A DNA stretch of 64,000 nt from Terriglobia bacterium (GCA_020073465.1 JAIQFC010000002.1:186001-250000); one strand, 5' to 3'; counted from the stretch's first letter, positions 25,203-35,279 are shown. Notes: a model not told the origin generated them from the letters alone. Translations and numbers: made by a program.

Positions 25203-25817
25203 CTACCGGCGCAGCTTAGCTTCCAGCCTCGCTTTCACCTCGGGCCACTCCAAGTCCAGAACGCTGAAGTAGACGGTGTCTCGCACCCTGCCGGTCCACG
25301 TGATCAGGTGCCTGCGCAGCGTGCCTTCCTCTTTCGCGCCGATCCGCAGGATGGCGTTGCGGGATTTCTGGTTCAAAGCATCGGTCTTGAGTTCGACGCG
25401 AATGCATTTCCACACTTCGAAGGCGTGCCGCAGCATCAGGTATTTGGCTTCCGTGTTGACGGCGGTGCGCTGCCACGCGGGTGCGATCCAGGTGGAGCCG
25501 ATTTCGACGCGGCGATTTACCCGGTCGATGTTCATAAAACGCGTGCTGCCAATCACGCGTCCCGTGCCGCGCTCGACCGTGGTAAAGACGACTGATTCGC
25601 CCCGGTCTTGCTCGGCAAAGGCTTTGTCGACGACTTGCAGGAAATCCTCCAAAGTTCGCATGGGATAGGGAATCCAGCGGAAGATATCCTCGAGGGCATC
25701 TTTGGCAACGTCCCAGAAGAGTCCCGCATGCTCACGGCGAATGGGCTCCAAGCGAACCTTCGGGCCTTCCAGAGTAACTGGGGTCACGATATCCAGCGGA
25801 GTAGCGGCAACACTCAT
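25203..25817 (-). CDS. GNAT N-acetyltransferase, RimJ/RimL type
   Basis: This 204-residue GNAT protein has VRLEPIRREHAGLFWDVA at the start, GRVIGSTRFMNIDRVNRRVE as the strand-rich core, and WIAPAWQRTAVNTEAKYLML in the place of the acetyl-CoA binding region. RimJ/RimL-like enzymes acetylate ribosomal or other N-termini or small amines; the substrate is unknown. It is convergent with nothing and divergent from bshC, with a 181-base gap. Confidence 0.85.
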   Translation of the reverse strand: MSVAATPLDIVTPVTLEGPKVRLEPIRREHAGLFWDVAKDALEDIFRWIPYPMRTLEDFLQVVDKAFAEQDRGESVVFTTVERGTGRVIGSTRFMNIDRVNRRVEIGSTWIAPAWQRTAVNTEAKYLMLRHAFEVWKCIRVELKTDALNQKSRNAILRIGAKEEGTLRRHLITWTGRVRDTVYFSVLDLEWPEVKARLEAKLRR

Positions 25818-25998
25818 GCTGCGTTTTCCTTTTTCGTAAGCCTCACCACAGAGGTTCCTGAGCGGAGGCTTTCATTATCTTGCATCTTGCCGCGATTTGG
25901 GGCATCTCAACTACGACGCCGAGTCTCTGAATCGTGCGTTGACATGCCATGATCTGGCGCGTCCAAATGTCTGCGGTGATGACCTGTACAATCATGCG

Positions 25999-27645
25999 AT
26001 GTCAGGAGAAGAGTTAGTGAAGGCACACTGTCTGCCGTTCACACAAATCCCGCACACGACACGCCTTTTCACCGACTTCCTGGCATATTCCCCCCAGGTG
26101 CGGCCCTTTTATCCTCGTTCTCCTCATTTCCGGGACTGGCTGGTCGAAGAAGCCTCCGCGATTAACTACGATGAGACCCGGCGCGAGGTCGTGAGCGCCA
26201 TCCTTGAGCGACAGAACAAGTCCTGGGGTGCGTCGCCGCAGACCCTCGCCAATCTGGATCGTCTGCGCAAGGGTGCCGCCGCGGTGATTACGGGTCAGCA
26301 AGTGGGGCTGTTCGGCGGACCCACGTTTGCCCTCTACAAGGCGATGACTGCCGTCAAGTTGGCCGAGGAGGCCACCGCCGCGGGGCAGGATTGTGTGCCA
26401 GTGTTCTGGCTTGCCACCTACGATCACGATCTGGCCGAGATCAACCACATCTCCATTCCGGGGTCCGAGGGCTCTCTGCAGGTACTCGAAGCGTCATGCC
26501 ACGATGTCCCCGGTGCTCCGGTCAGCAATGTGCGCCTGGGAGAAGAGATACATGCCGTCCTTGAGCAAGCTGCAGGCTTGCTCGGTGACTCGGAAGCGAT
26601 GCAGGTCCTGCGCGAGTCGTACCGGCCGGGAGAGAGTCTGGGCACAGCATTTGCCCGGCTGTACGCGCGACTTTTTGCGGAATGGGGAGTGATCCTGCTC
26701 GATGCCTCGGACGCGGAACTGCATCGCATTGCCGAGCCGGTCTACCGAGCAGCGGTCGAACGCGCCGGCGAACTCAAAGATGCGCTGTTGGCTCGCGGCG
26801 AGGCCCTCGAAGCGGCCGGATATCACCAACAGGTAAGGGTAACGGAGTCGTCAGTTCTTGTGTTCACCTTGCAGGACGGCGCGCGCACGCCCGTTCATCG
26901 CGCCGCCAATGGCGGGGCGGCAGAATTTGCGATCGGGAGCGAAGCAGGCGCGGAGAAGATTTCGCAGGCTGATCTGGTGAGCCGCATCCGGTCGCATCCC
27001 GAACAGTTCAGTCCCAACGTGCTGCTGCGCCCCGTCGTGCAGGACTACCTTCTGCCCACGCTCGCCTATACCGGTGGAGCTGCGGAGGCTGCTTATTTCG
27101 CGCAGACCGGAGCAGTGTACGAATTGCTCCTCAGGCGGGTGACGCCCCAGGTGCCTCGTTTCTCGGCGACTTTGGTGGAGCCGAAGATGCAGCGATTGCT
27201 GGAGCGGCATGCTCTCACAGTGCGCGACGTGTTCAGTGGACCGGAAGCGCTGAGGCAGCAGTTGGCGGAGCGCAACTTGCCCCACGAGTTGCAGGCGGCG
27301 TTCGACGTGGCGAACAAGTCTCTGGAGGCCAGTCTGGCCACAATCCGCGAAAAACTGGCCAAGCTTGACCGGACGCTGGTCGACGCGGCGCAAACCGCCA
27401 CCTCGAAGATGCAGTACCAAATGGAGCGCCTCTACACGCAGGCAGCGCGGGCGGAGTCACAAAAAGGCGAACTTGTGGGCCGTCATGTCGAAACGCTCAG
27501 CCAGGCGTTGTACCCGAACAAAGGCCTGCAGGAGCGCAGCCTTGGCGGCATCTATTTTGTGGCTCGCTACGGACCCGACGTCCTGCGGCAAATTCACGAC
27601 GTGATCCAGCCTGACTGTCACGACCATCAGATCCTCGAACTGTAA
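25999..27645 (+). CDS. bshC: Putative cysteine ligase BshC, bacillithiol biosynthesis
   Basis: BshC adds cysteine to glucosaminyl-malate, the last step of bacillithiol synthesis. The 548-residue protein from the ATG at 25999 has the typical run HTTRLFTDFLAYSPQVRPFY, AAVITGQQVGLFGGPTFALY, VFWLATYDHDLAEINHIS, LRPVVQDYLLPTLAYTGGAA and GGIYFVARYGPDVL, which match the family along the whole length. Bacillithiol is known from some Acidobacteriota, Deinococcus and Firmicutes. bshA and bshB are not in the window. The upstream ORF extension (34 codons) has no support. Confidence 0.92.
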   Translation: MSGEELVKAHCLPFTQIPHTTRLFTDFLAYSPQVRPFYPRSPHFRDWLVEEASAINYDETRREVVSAILERQNKSWGASPQTLANLDRLRKGAAAVITGQQVGLFGGPTFALYKAMTAVKLAEEATAAGQDCVPVFWLATYDHDLAEINHISIPGSEGSLQVLEASCHDVPGAPVSNVRLGEEIHAVLEQAAGLLGDSEAMQVLRESYRPGESLGTAFARLYARLFAEWGVILLDASDAELHRIAEPVYRAAVERAGELKDALLARGEALEAAGYHQQVRVTESSVLVFTLQDGARTPVHRAANGGAAEFAIGSEAGAEKISQADLVSRIRSHPEQFSPNVLLRPVVQDYLLPTLAYTGGAAEAAYFAQTGAVYELLLRRVTPQVPRFSATLVEPKMQRLLERHALTVRDVFSGPEALRQQLAERNLPHELQAAFDVANKSLEASLATIREKLAKLDRTLVDAAQTATSKMQYQMERLYTQAARAESQKGELVGRHVETLSQALYPNKGLQERSLGGIYFVARYGPDVLRQIHDVIQPDCHDHQILEL

Positions 27646-27698
27646 AGCGCCAGAACCGGCGACCCTGGCGAATCAGGGTAGTAAGAATATTTGCCGGA

Positions 27699-28250
27699 TC
27701 AAACCGGTGTGAGAGTCGCCGCTGGAATCTTGATCCAGCGTTCGTCCTTACCTCGACATATTCGGACACAGGTCAGTTCTTTCGGGCTGCAAGCGCTTTC
27801 TATCAGCACGGCGTAACCCACGAAGTCGCACGCCACTATGCGGTTCGATGTATCTCGTAACCATTGAATGTCTGACTCGTGCTCACGGCGATTTTTCGCG
27901 TGGTCCCGACTATTCTTGACGTAGTTTGCCTTCCACTCGAGCACCGCCATCGGCTCGCGGCAAAGGTCGAACTTATCGTTCCAACATGTCATTTTATCTT
28001 CGGGCCAGATCACCAAGTCTTTGCATACGTCCTTCTTCTTGCGCTCACCTGGCAACTGGGGCACGGCAACCTCAATACCCATCTGAGTCAGGCGCAACGG
28101 GCCGTTTGGATAGCAGTGTTGAGCAAGATGGCCGAGCGCAAACAGGGACACCATCTCTCGTTCCCGACCGCACCATCCTAGAGAGCAGATTTCGGAATAA
28201 AAGGAACGAAGTGATTGTTCGACAATCGAATCCAGTTCGGAAATCTGCAT
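27699..28250 (-). CDS. Hypothetical protein, possible PD-(D/E)XK nuclease fold
   Basis: The ATG ending at 28250, with AAAGGAAA as ribosome binding site, gives about 183 residues. A D...ExK pattern (CKDLVIWPE, then AVLEWKANY) resembles the PD-(D/E)XK nuclease core. The rest (LHS: RSFYSEICSLGWCGRE; RHS: VACDFVGYAVLIESA) is not a recognised family. Base composition looks lower in GC than neighbours, so recent acquisition is plausible. It is flanked by bshC and a LysE exporter on different strands or with different functions. Function not proven. Confidence 0.6.
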   Translation of the reverse strand: MQISELDSIVEQSLRSFYSEICSLGWCGREREMVSLFALGHLAQHCYPNGPLRLTQMGIEVAVPQLPGERKKKDVCKDLVIWPEDKMTCWNDKFDLCREPMAVLEWKANYVKNSRDHAKNRREHESDIQWLRDTSNRIVACDFVGYAVLIESACSPKELTCVRICRGKDERWIKIPAATLTPV

Positions 28251-28311
28251 TGCGAAAAATTTCCTTTCAGTGCGGTATGTAAAGTATACCTCGCCCGAAT
28301 CAGGGCCGTTT

Positions 28312-28962
28312 CTATTTACTGTCACTCGCCGCCAGGTAAGTCCCCAGCCCAATCATGATCGCCCCGGTTGCCGTCCGCTGCCGGCGGCGGAATGTCGCCG
28401 AAGAGCGGATACGATTGCCGAGTGGGCCCGCCAGCATGATCACGATCAGATCGCCAGAGGTATTCAGGCACACGGAGATCGTTCCCAGCAGGACGAACTG
28501 CACGAAGAGGTGGCCGCTCGCCCGGTTCACGAACTGCGGAATGAACGACAGGAAGAACAGAGCGGTCTTGGGATTGAGCACCTCCGTCGCCACGCCCTGC
28601 CATAAGGGATTGCGAGACGGCTTGGTGGCTGCGAGTGGAGGCTCATCTGGGGGCAACGGGTCCGCATTGTCCGTCCGCGCGTCCAGGATCATCCGTACCC
28701 CGAGAAAGCACAAGTACGCGGCCCCCACATACTTGACCGCTGCGAAGGCCATTGCAGACTTGGCCAGGATGATTGAGATTCCCAAGGCAGCCGCGAGCAC
28801 ATGGACCATGCCGCCCAGGAACGTTCCGAACGCCGACAGTACACCTTCCCGCTTGCCACCCGCCAGGCTGCGTGCCAGCACGTAGAGCATCCCCGGACCA
28901 GGAGCGATTGCAAGGAGCACAGCGGCGGTAAGAAAGAGAAAGAATCGAGGCGAATCGAGCAT
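28312..28962 (-). CDS. LysE/RhtB family amino-acid exporter
   Basis: This 216-residue membrane protein has about six helices. The N-terminal signature AAVLLAIAPGPGMLYVLARS, followed by GFLGGMVHVLAAALG-type helix text (GTFLGGMVHVLAAALGIS) and a FLGVRMI stretch, fits LysE/RhtB. Such carriers export amino acids or homoserine lactones; substrate unknown. GTCACCAT precedes the start and no strong ribosome binding site is seen. Confidence 0.87.
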   Translation of the reverse strand: MLDSPRFFLFLTAAVLLAIAPGPGMLYVLARSLAGGKREGVLSAFGTFLGGMVHVLAAALGISIILAKSAMAFAAVKYVGAAYLCFLGVRMILDARTDNADPLPPDEPPLAATKPSRNPLWQGVATEVLNPKTALFFLSFIPQFVNRASGHLFVQFVLLGTISVCLNTSGDLIVIMLAGPLGNRIRSSATFRRRQRTATGAIMIGLGTYLAASDSK

Positions 28963-28988
28963 GGTGACCGATATTTTACGGCAGAGAC

Positions 28989-29663
28989 CTACTGCTTGAG
29001 CCAGGCTTCCAACTCTCTCAGCGACTCCACGCGTGGCAAGTCGCGATCGCGATAGGCTCCGGCGACGTCGAACAGAACCGCCTCCATCCCGGCGTTCCGA
29101 GCGCCCAGGTAATCGACCGAGTAGACATCCCCGACATACAGGCTTTCCGAGGGCTTCGCATGCATTTCACGCAATGCGGCCTCGAAGATTGCAGGGTGCG
29201 GTTTTTCCGAGCCAACGATTCCTGAGTCTGTAATGCTGTGAAAGCAATCCGCGATGCCACAGCGGCGCAGCACGTCCTCGATTCGTCCGTCGGCGTTCGA
29301 GATCACGGCTGTTGGGTATTCAGTCCCGATGCGTTGCAGAGCTTCGCGGGTTCCGGGGAGGATCCGATCCCAGTTTCCTGAGTTCTGGGTGTTTTGAACC
29401 AGGGCATCGCGCACGCTGTCCTCTGGGGAGAGGCCAAGGCTCTCCAGCAGTTGCGTGTAGAAGCTCCACCAGAATCCGTGATCGACCTTCGCGCCGGCTT
29501 GCACGATCTGGTCAAACTCCGGCTTGGTCTTGCGCTCGACCTGCAGCCACTGTTCGTGAGTTGGCTTCGGTCCGCGTTGGTGGAGCGGTTCGAGAATCCG
29601 TTCACGGTTGGGGAAGAGGAGAGTATTGCCAACGTCGAAGAAAATGACTCGCGGGGATGCCAT
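28989..29663 (-). CDS. HAD-superfamily hydrolase (subfamily IA-like)
   Basis: This 224-residue HAD protein has motif I FFDVGNTLLFP, in which the second Asp of DxDxT is Gly (DVGNT), motif II in TAVISNADGR, the lysine in GSEKPHPAIF and motif III in YVGDVYSVDYLGA. The lost second Asp suggests altered chemistry (dehalogenase-like or regulatory) or a distinct substrate. It is 26 bases after the LysE gene start region and transcribed with it. Substrate unknown. Confidence 0.87.
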   Translation of the reverse strand: MASPRVIFFDVGNTLLFPNRERILEPLHQRGPKPTHEQWLQVERKTKPEFDQIVQAGAKVDHGFWWSFYTQLLESLGLSPEDSVRDALVQNTQNSGNWDRILPGTREALQRIGTEYPTAVISNADGRIEDVLRRCGIADCFHSITDSGIVGSEKPHPAIFEAALREMHAKPSESLYVGDVYSVDYLGARNAGMEAVLFDVAGAYRDRDLPRVESLRELEAWLKQ

Positions 29664-29738
29664 GAATCCATACTAACCGGACGAGCCGAGTTGTGGCACA
29701 ACGCGCAGAAGGAAGGGCGTGAAACGACCAGCTGACCC

Positions 29739-30170
29739 GTGACCCGAGGGCGAAAAAAAGGTAATATCCAAGTTCGGCTCGGGCGGCAGATCAGCCTTCC
29801 GGGCCTCTTTTGCGCGGTCATCGTGTTGCCTTCTGCCATCTCGCTGTTCGCGGGCATCACCCGGACGAGCCGGGCTGCGCTCGCCGCCTGCCCATTGGTC
29901 CGCAGCCAGGCGCCCGTCTTTTTGGGGTTTCTGTTGGCGCTGCAGCATCGCGGTTCCCGGAATGACCTTTACAACATTCTCTGGGCGGTGGTGTTCGGCT
30001 TTGCCACATTGAACATTCTCAGCCTGGCCGCCAAGCGTTTTGAACCGAATCGCCGCGGTCTGAGCTTTGGTGAGCTGATGGCGGTCATGGTGGTGCTGCT
30101 CTCGGTGTTTTTGCTGGGATGGGAGATGCTGAACCTGTTCCACATCTTCCCGATCCGGCTCAAGCGCTGA
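29739..30170 (+). CDS. Hypothetical membrane protein, start uncertain
   Basis: The frame from 29739 (GTG) encodes 143 residues. The C-terminal 70 look convincing: helix LYNILWAVVFGFATLNILSL, a basic loop, then LMAVMVVLLSVFLLGWEMLN. The first 70 have one hydrophobic patch (LFCAVIVLPSAISLFAGI) and may be a poor start; a shorter form from an internal TTG is possible. No ribosome binding site was seen. Family not recognised. Confidence 0.5.
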   Translation: MTRGRKKGNIQVRLGRQISLPGLFCAVIVLPSAISLFAGITRTSRAALAACPLVRSQAPVFLGFLLALQHRGSRNDLYNILWAVVFGFATLNILSLAAKRFEPNRRGLSFGELMAVMVVLLSVFLLGWEMLNLFHIFPIRLKR

Positions 30171-30198
30171 TGGATACCTAACCTCACCTCCAACGGGG

Positions 30199-30249
30199 GC
30201 GTCATCCTGAGTGGAGCCGTTCTTCAGGCGGAGCGAAGGGTCTTGCGTG
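30199..30249 (+). repeat. Single REP-like repeat (member of GTCATCCTGA family)
   Basis: GGCGTCATCCTGA, a central hairpin-forming stretch and GCGAAGGGTCTTGCGTG. It is like one arm of the paired elements at 34316 and 48105. It sits between the hypothetical membrane gene and the zinc-ribbon gene. Confidence 0.5.
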
Positions 30250-30362
30250 TAACGCCCAACCCTCATGCGTGTGGTTACTGCCGTCCGCCGAGACTAGAGC
30301 CTGTTCAATCGTGATTCAATGACCAGTCCTTGTACCCGCTTTTGCGATATGATTCGGATGAG

Positions 30363-30671
30363 ATGGCCAAGAGTCCCTCGAATTTCGAAGTCTCCTGCCC
30401 CTGCTGCGGCGCGGTGATGAAGGTCGACACCGAGACGCGCGCCGTAATCTCACACACTGCCCCCAAGCAACCCAAGATGTTCAATGACATTGAAGAGGCC
30501 GCCCGTGCGATGAAAGAGCAAGATAACCGCCGCGAATCCATCTTCCGGCAGTCGGTGGAGGCTCAGAAGCATGCCTCCGACCTGCTCGAGAAGAAGTTTC
30601 AGGAGGCGGTCCGGAAGGCCAAAGAGTCGCCCGATACCGGCAAGCCCATCCGTGACTTTGATCTCGACTGA
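30363..30671 (+). CDS. Small hypothetical protein with CPCCG zinc-ribbon start
   Basis: The ATG at 30363 gives 102 residues. The start is FEVSCPCCGAVMKVD, a CXXC pair that probably binds zinc, and the rest is a charged, predicted helical region (EEAARAMKEQDNRRESIFRQ). It is 18 bases ahead of the GDPD gene, likely one transcript. Function unknown; small zinc-ribbon proteins of this plan occur in Acidobacteriota. Confidence 0.68.
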   Translation: MAKSPSNFEVSCPCCGAVMKVDTETRAVISHTAPKQPKMFNDIEEAARAMKEQDNRRESIFRQSVEAQKHASDLLEKKFQEAVRKAKESPDTGKPIRDFDLD

Positions 30672-30689
30672 TTTCTCTGAGGAGCGTCC

Positions 30690-31352
30690 ATGAGCGGTCG
30701 CCCTCTCCTTCTCGGCCACCGTGGTGCCCGTGCCGTCACATCGATTCCCGAGAACACGCTGGCATCGTTCGACCGCGCCCTGGCGGACGGTTGCGATGGC
30801 TTTGAGTTCGATGTGCGGCTCACCGCCGGCGGGGAAGCGGTGGTTTGCCACGATCCAAAGATCGGGAGCCTTGAAATCGCTGGGGCCGGCGGGGAAGCGG
30901 TCAGGACATTGCCGCGACTGCAGGACGTACTCGAACGCTACCAGCAAGCCGCGTTTCTCGACATCGAGCTGAAAGTGTCTGGACTGGAGAAAACGGCGCT
31001 AAGGCTGCTGGGAAAATGCGCGCCACGCAGGGGATTTGTGCTTTCTTCATTTCTTCCTGAGGTGCTGCGAGCCATCCGCCGCGCTAACTCTGCGTTTCCG
31101 CTGGGAGTAATCTGCGAAAACCGAGCCGAACTGGGGCGTTGGCGCGAGCTCCCGGTCAAATACGTTATTCCGCATCGAAAGCTCGTTACGCGGCGGCTTC
31201 TGGACGAGTTCAAAGCGGCAGACCGTAAAGTCCTTGTCTGGACGGTCAACGAACGCGAAGAGATGAAGCGTCTGGCAGAGTGGGGAGCGGACGGCATTAT
31301 TTCCGACGATGCGCGCCTGCTCGGGAAAGCTTTCGAGAAATTAGGCTGCTGA
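30690..31352 (+). CDS. Glycerophosphodiester phosphodiesterase
   Basis: Hydrolyses glycerophosphodiesters to sn-glycerol 3-phosphate and an alcohol. The 220-residue protein has the GDPD signature LLGHRGARAVTSIPENTLASF, then FEFDVRLTAGGEAVVCHDPKI, with the metal-binding HRG, PENT, E/D and HD residues, and a C-terminal VWTVNEREEMKRLAEWGADG. It is convergent with glpD, 13 bases apart; glpD oxidises its product. Cytoplasmic as no signal peptide is seen. Confidence 0.92.
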   Translation: MSGRPLLLGHRGARAVTSIPENTLASFDRALADGCDGFEFDVRLTAGGEAVVCHDPKIGSLEIAGAGGEAVRTLPRLQDVLERYQQAAFLDIELKVSGLEKTALRLLGKCAPRRGFVLSSFLPEVLRAIRRANSAFPLGVICENRAELGRWRELPVKYVIPHRKLVTRRLLDEFKAADRKVLVWTVNEREEMKRLAEWGADGIISDDARLLGKAFEKLGC

Positions 31353-31365
31353 GCCGTGGGCTGGA

Positions 31366-33012
31366 TCAATCCGCGGCTGCTTCCAGCGCGGTTGTTCCCC
31401 GGGGAGAAGGTCTCCGCAGGAACGCAGCCCGCTCCATTTCGAAGGATTCCAGGTTCTCTCCCAGGGTGTGCTCGTTCCAGCCCAGCACTGCACCAACGCG
31501 CAGCGCGGCCTCCCGGCTGCAGGATTCCGACCAGCAGGGGCCGAGCGCCACCGGGACACGACGCAGCAGCACATCGCCCAGGGTGACAGCGCACTCGTTG
31601 CGGTAAGCTTCAACCACTTCGGCAACGATGTGCGAGGTGTGCGGGCAGATGGGCGCGCGCAATTCCGCGCTGACCAGTGCCATGCGTGCGATGTCCATGG
31701 CGCGCTTGCCATGCCATTCCACGATGCCGCGCGCGGATTCCTCGCTGACCGAGCCGGCCCGAGCGATCTCGACGACTGCGTTGTCCAGCAGCGGATCGAG
31801 GTTATGGCCAGGACCAACCGCGATGGCCTTCGGCTCAGGGACGGAGATACCGACCTTGCGCGCACATTCCCGTGCCAGCGACGCCGCGGTAGTTAGCTTT
31901 CCTCCGATGACGGAGATCATGCGCGCCGCGCCTTCACTGCTGTGATCGTGCAAGAAATGCCGCCGCGTTACGGCAGAGGGACTCTTGCGTTCCGCGTAGG
32001 GCAGAGGACGAATTCCGGCAAAAGCGTACTTGATGTCGTGCGCCGAAATCTTTGCCTTCGGGAACAACTGCGTTACTGCGCGAAACAGGTACTCGGTTTC
32101 CTCGGCAGAAGGAGCGGTTTTCCCCGGATCGCTGGTATCGGGAACTTCAGTGGTCCCGACGAGGACCTGGTCGTTCCACGGGAGAACAAAAATAGGGCGT
32201 CCGTTGGCCGCCTCGGTATAGAGCGCTGCAGTCGGCGCGCCAGAAAAGCGTCCGATCACAATATGCGAGCCACGAACCCCGCCAACCATCGGGTGAGAAG
32301 TTCGCACCGACGACCTTTGGCAGATCCGGTCCGCCCACGGTCCGGTGCAGTTCAGGACCCATGCGGCATCGATCCGCTCGTCTTTTCCGTTGGTACGATC
32401 GCGCAAGAGCACGCCGCGTGCCCGGCCGTGAACTACATCGACGGCAAGTACTTCCGAATGATTGCGGACCACGGCTCCCGCTTCGATCGCCTCCCTCAGC
32501 CACTCCGCGACCAGGCGCTCGGGGAATTCGCACTGCGCGTCCTCGTAGCTGAACATTGACCACTGGTGGCCCGCGTCCAGAGCGCGCTGCACGCGCTTCA
32601 ATTCCATTTCGCCGACGCTCGCGCTCGATTTCCTGCCCGCAAAACGGTTGTACAGCCACAATCCGGCGCGCACCTTCATTGCGCTGCGCTGGCTCTGTTC
32701 GTTCAGCAGCACGACAAAGTGCATCGGATGCACCAGGTGCGAGCGCTCGCGCAGCAGCCGTTCCCGCTCCCGCAGCGACTCACGTACCAGCTCGAGTTCG
32801 CCATGTTCCAGATAGCGCAGGCCGCCATGGATGATTCGGGTCGACCGGCTGGTTACACCGGAAGCAAAGTCGTTCTGCTCGACGAGCAGGGTGCGTTTCC
32901 CGGATCGGGCGCACTCCCGCGCCACCGCGACGCCGTTTATTCCACCGCCGATAATGACGGCATGGAAGTGCTGGCCTTCCAGGGACGCCCGAGGCTTTAC
33001 TGCTAAGGTCAT
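31366..33012 (-). CDS. glpD: FAD-dependent glycerol-3-phosphate dehydrogenase
   Basis: Oxidises glycerol 3-phosphate to DHAP with quinone reduction at the membrane. The 548-residue protein starts with the FAD-binding AVIIGGGINGVAVARECARS, then TLLVEQNDFASGVTSRST, IIHGGLRYLEHGELELV and the C-terminal domain. The GHNLDPLLDN and HTSHIVAEVVEA regions follow the family. It is convergent with the GDPD gene, so the pair converts glycerophosphodiesters to DHAP. Confidence 0.92.
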   Translation of the reverse strand: MTLAVKPRASLEGQHFHAVIIGGGINGVAVARECARSGKRTLLVEQNDFASGVTSRSTRIIHGGLRYLEHGELELVRESLRERERLLRERSHLVHPMHFVVLLNEQSQRSAMKVRAGLWLYNRFAGRKSSASVGEMELKRVQRALDAGHQWSMFSYEDAQCEFPERLVAEWLREAIEAGAVVRNHSEVLAVDVVHGRARGVLLRDRTNGKDERIDAAWVLNCTGPWADRICQRSSVRTSHPMVGGVRGSHIVIGRFSGAPTAALYTEAANGRPIFVLPWNDQVLVGTTEVPDTSDPGKTAPSAEETEYLFRAVTQLFPKAKISAHDIKYAFAGIRPLPYAERKSPSAVTRRHFLHDHSSEGAARMISVIGGKLTTAASLARECARKVGISVPEPKAIAVGPGHNLDPLLDNAVVEIARAGSVSEESARGIVEWHGKRAMDIARMALVSAELRAPICPHTSHIVAEVVEAYRNECAVTLGDVLLRRVPVALGPCWSESCSREAALRVGAVLGWNEHTLGENLESFEMERAAFLRRPSPRGTTALEAAAD

Positions 33013-33377
33013 GTTATTTCAATAGGATACGCCTTGCCGAGGTGGGTCGCACGGGAAGGCTGGTGATCCCGGCCGACACTCCGTCAACTCCAAGTTTGCG
33101 CCCAGCCTTACACCCACAGAAAGTAACGTTAGTGCCATGCTGAGCGTGGCCCAAAACCTGAACGAGTGGGGATCAACGCGTTCCGAAAGTAACCAAGGAC
33201 ATTGCCCGCTCGGCGATCCCGAGCCGGCTCTCCCGATTTGAGAGATGGAATCAACTGACCGTGCTGGCGACCCCGTGTCGCCCACGCAGTCTGCAAAACA
33301 ACGAAATCACGTCCCGATTGAATGCTGGGAAGTCCTCATTGCTTGTTGCACGAAGCGTCATTTAGAGTGTTTTCCGA
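33013..33377. other. Intergenic region, no supported gene
   Basis: A 365-base stretch between glpD and mazG. The short ORF at 33019-33285 on the minus strand has no signal, motif or support. No repeat, terminator or RNA structure was identified. Confidence 0.45.
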
Positions 33378-34304
<927 letters not shown>

Positions 34305-34315
34305 GAATCGGCATC

Positions 34316-34455
34316 GGCGTCATCCCGAGGCCCCGCGTTCTCACCAGCGGGGCGAGGGATCTCGCGTGCAGCCTCTGAAGCGTAACCACAACTCGGCAAC
34401 GGCCCGCGCGAGATCCCTCACCCGGCTGGAATGCGCCGGGTTTCGGGATGACGCC
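34316..34455. repeat. REPIN-like paired inverted repeat
   Basis: Two arms face each other over about 30 bases: GGCGTCATCCCGAGGCCCCG...GGGATCTCGCGTG (34316-34368) and, inverted, CGCGAGATCCCTCACCC...TTTCGGGATGACGCC (34407-34455). Each arm has its own internal hairpin (CCCCGC with GCGGGG; CCCGGC with GCCGGG). The layout matches REP doublets (REPINs). Confidence 0.65.
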
Positions 34456-34508
34456 TGCGGTGGACGGCAGAAATCCGAACTGCAGAATCATGACCCGGAG
34501 AGGCAACT

Positions 34509-35279
34509 GTGACTACGGACTCCATCGTCGTCCGCAACTGCCACGGCCTTGATGAGTTGCGCACCTGCGTCACGCTGCAGAAAGAAGTCTGGAACTTCAC
34601 CGATGCCGAACTCGTCCCGTTGCGCATGTTCGTGGTGGCCGAGAAGGTCGGAGGCCAGGTGATGGGCGCCTTCGAGGGCAGGGAGATGGTTGGGTTCGCG
34701 CTCTCCGTCCCCGGCACGCGATCCGGCCATGTCTATCTCCACTCGCACATGCTGGCCGTACGCAAGGATCATCGCAACAGCGGCCTCGGCCGCCGCCTCA
34801 AACTGCTGCAGCGCGAAGAGGCCCTGAGCCGCGGAATCGAGTTGATTGAGTGGACCTTCGATCCGCTGGAAATCAAGAACGCGTACCTCAATATCGAGAG
34901 GCTGGGTGCCATCGCGCGCCGCTACAACATCAATCAGTACGGGATTACGTCGTCGCCGCTGCAAGGTGGATTGCCCAGCGACCGCCTGATCGCGGAATGG
35001 TGGCTGAAGTCAAAGCGCGTCGAATCGCTACTCGCGGCGGGGAAGGTTCCTGCGGGCGAGCACAAAGGAACGATCGAGGTGCCGGCACAAATCTACGAGT
35101 GGAAAGCCACTCCGGAGACCCGTGTCAAGGCCCAGCAGGTGCAGGAGCGCAATCGCGAGCAGTTTCTCCGAGCGTTCTCCAAAGGGCTCGCCGTGCTGGG
35201 TTACGACCGCGACACCGAAGGCAATGGTAAGTTCCTGCTCGGGCACTGGGACGAGAAATGGTCCTATGCGTCAGATTGA
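34509..35279 (+). CDS. GNAT acetyltransferase linked to a MenC/NSAR enolase
   Basis: This 256-residue GNAT-fold protein has VCVTLQKEVWNF-type start (RTCVTLQKEVWNFTDAE), the acyl-CoA region VRKDHRNSGLGRRLKLLQRE, and the tail CEHKGTIEVPAQIYEW-like stretch (GTIEVPAQIYEWKA). It resembles the COG3375 acetyltransferases, which are commonly next to MenC-like racemases, as here (next gene 35498). It may acylate an amino acid that the neighbour then racemises. Substrate unknown. Confidence 0.82.
   Translation: MTTDSIVVRNCHGLDELRTCVTLQKEVWNFTDAELVPLRMFVVAEKVGGQVMGAFEGREMVGFALSVPGTRSGHVYLHSHMLAVRKDHRNSGLGRRLKLLQREEALSRGIELIEWTFDPLEIKNAYLNIERLGAIARRYNINQYGITSSPLQGGLPSDRLIAEWWLKSKRVESLLAAGKVPAGEHKGTIEVPAQIYEWKATPETRVKAQQVQERNREQFLRAFSKGLAVLGYDRDTEGNGKFLLGHWDEKWSYASD

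Noticed and set aside
33019-33285. 88-residue minus ORF between glpD and mazG
   Set aside because: No conserved motif, no ribosome binding site; noncoding is more likely.
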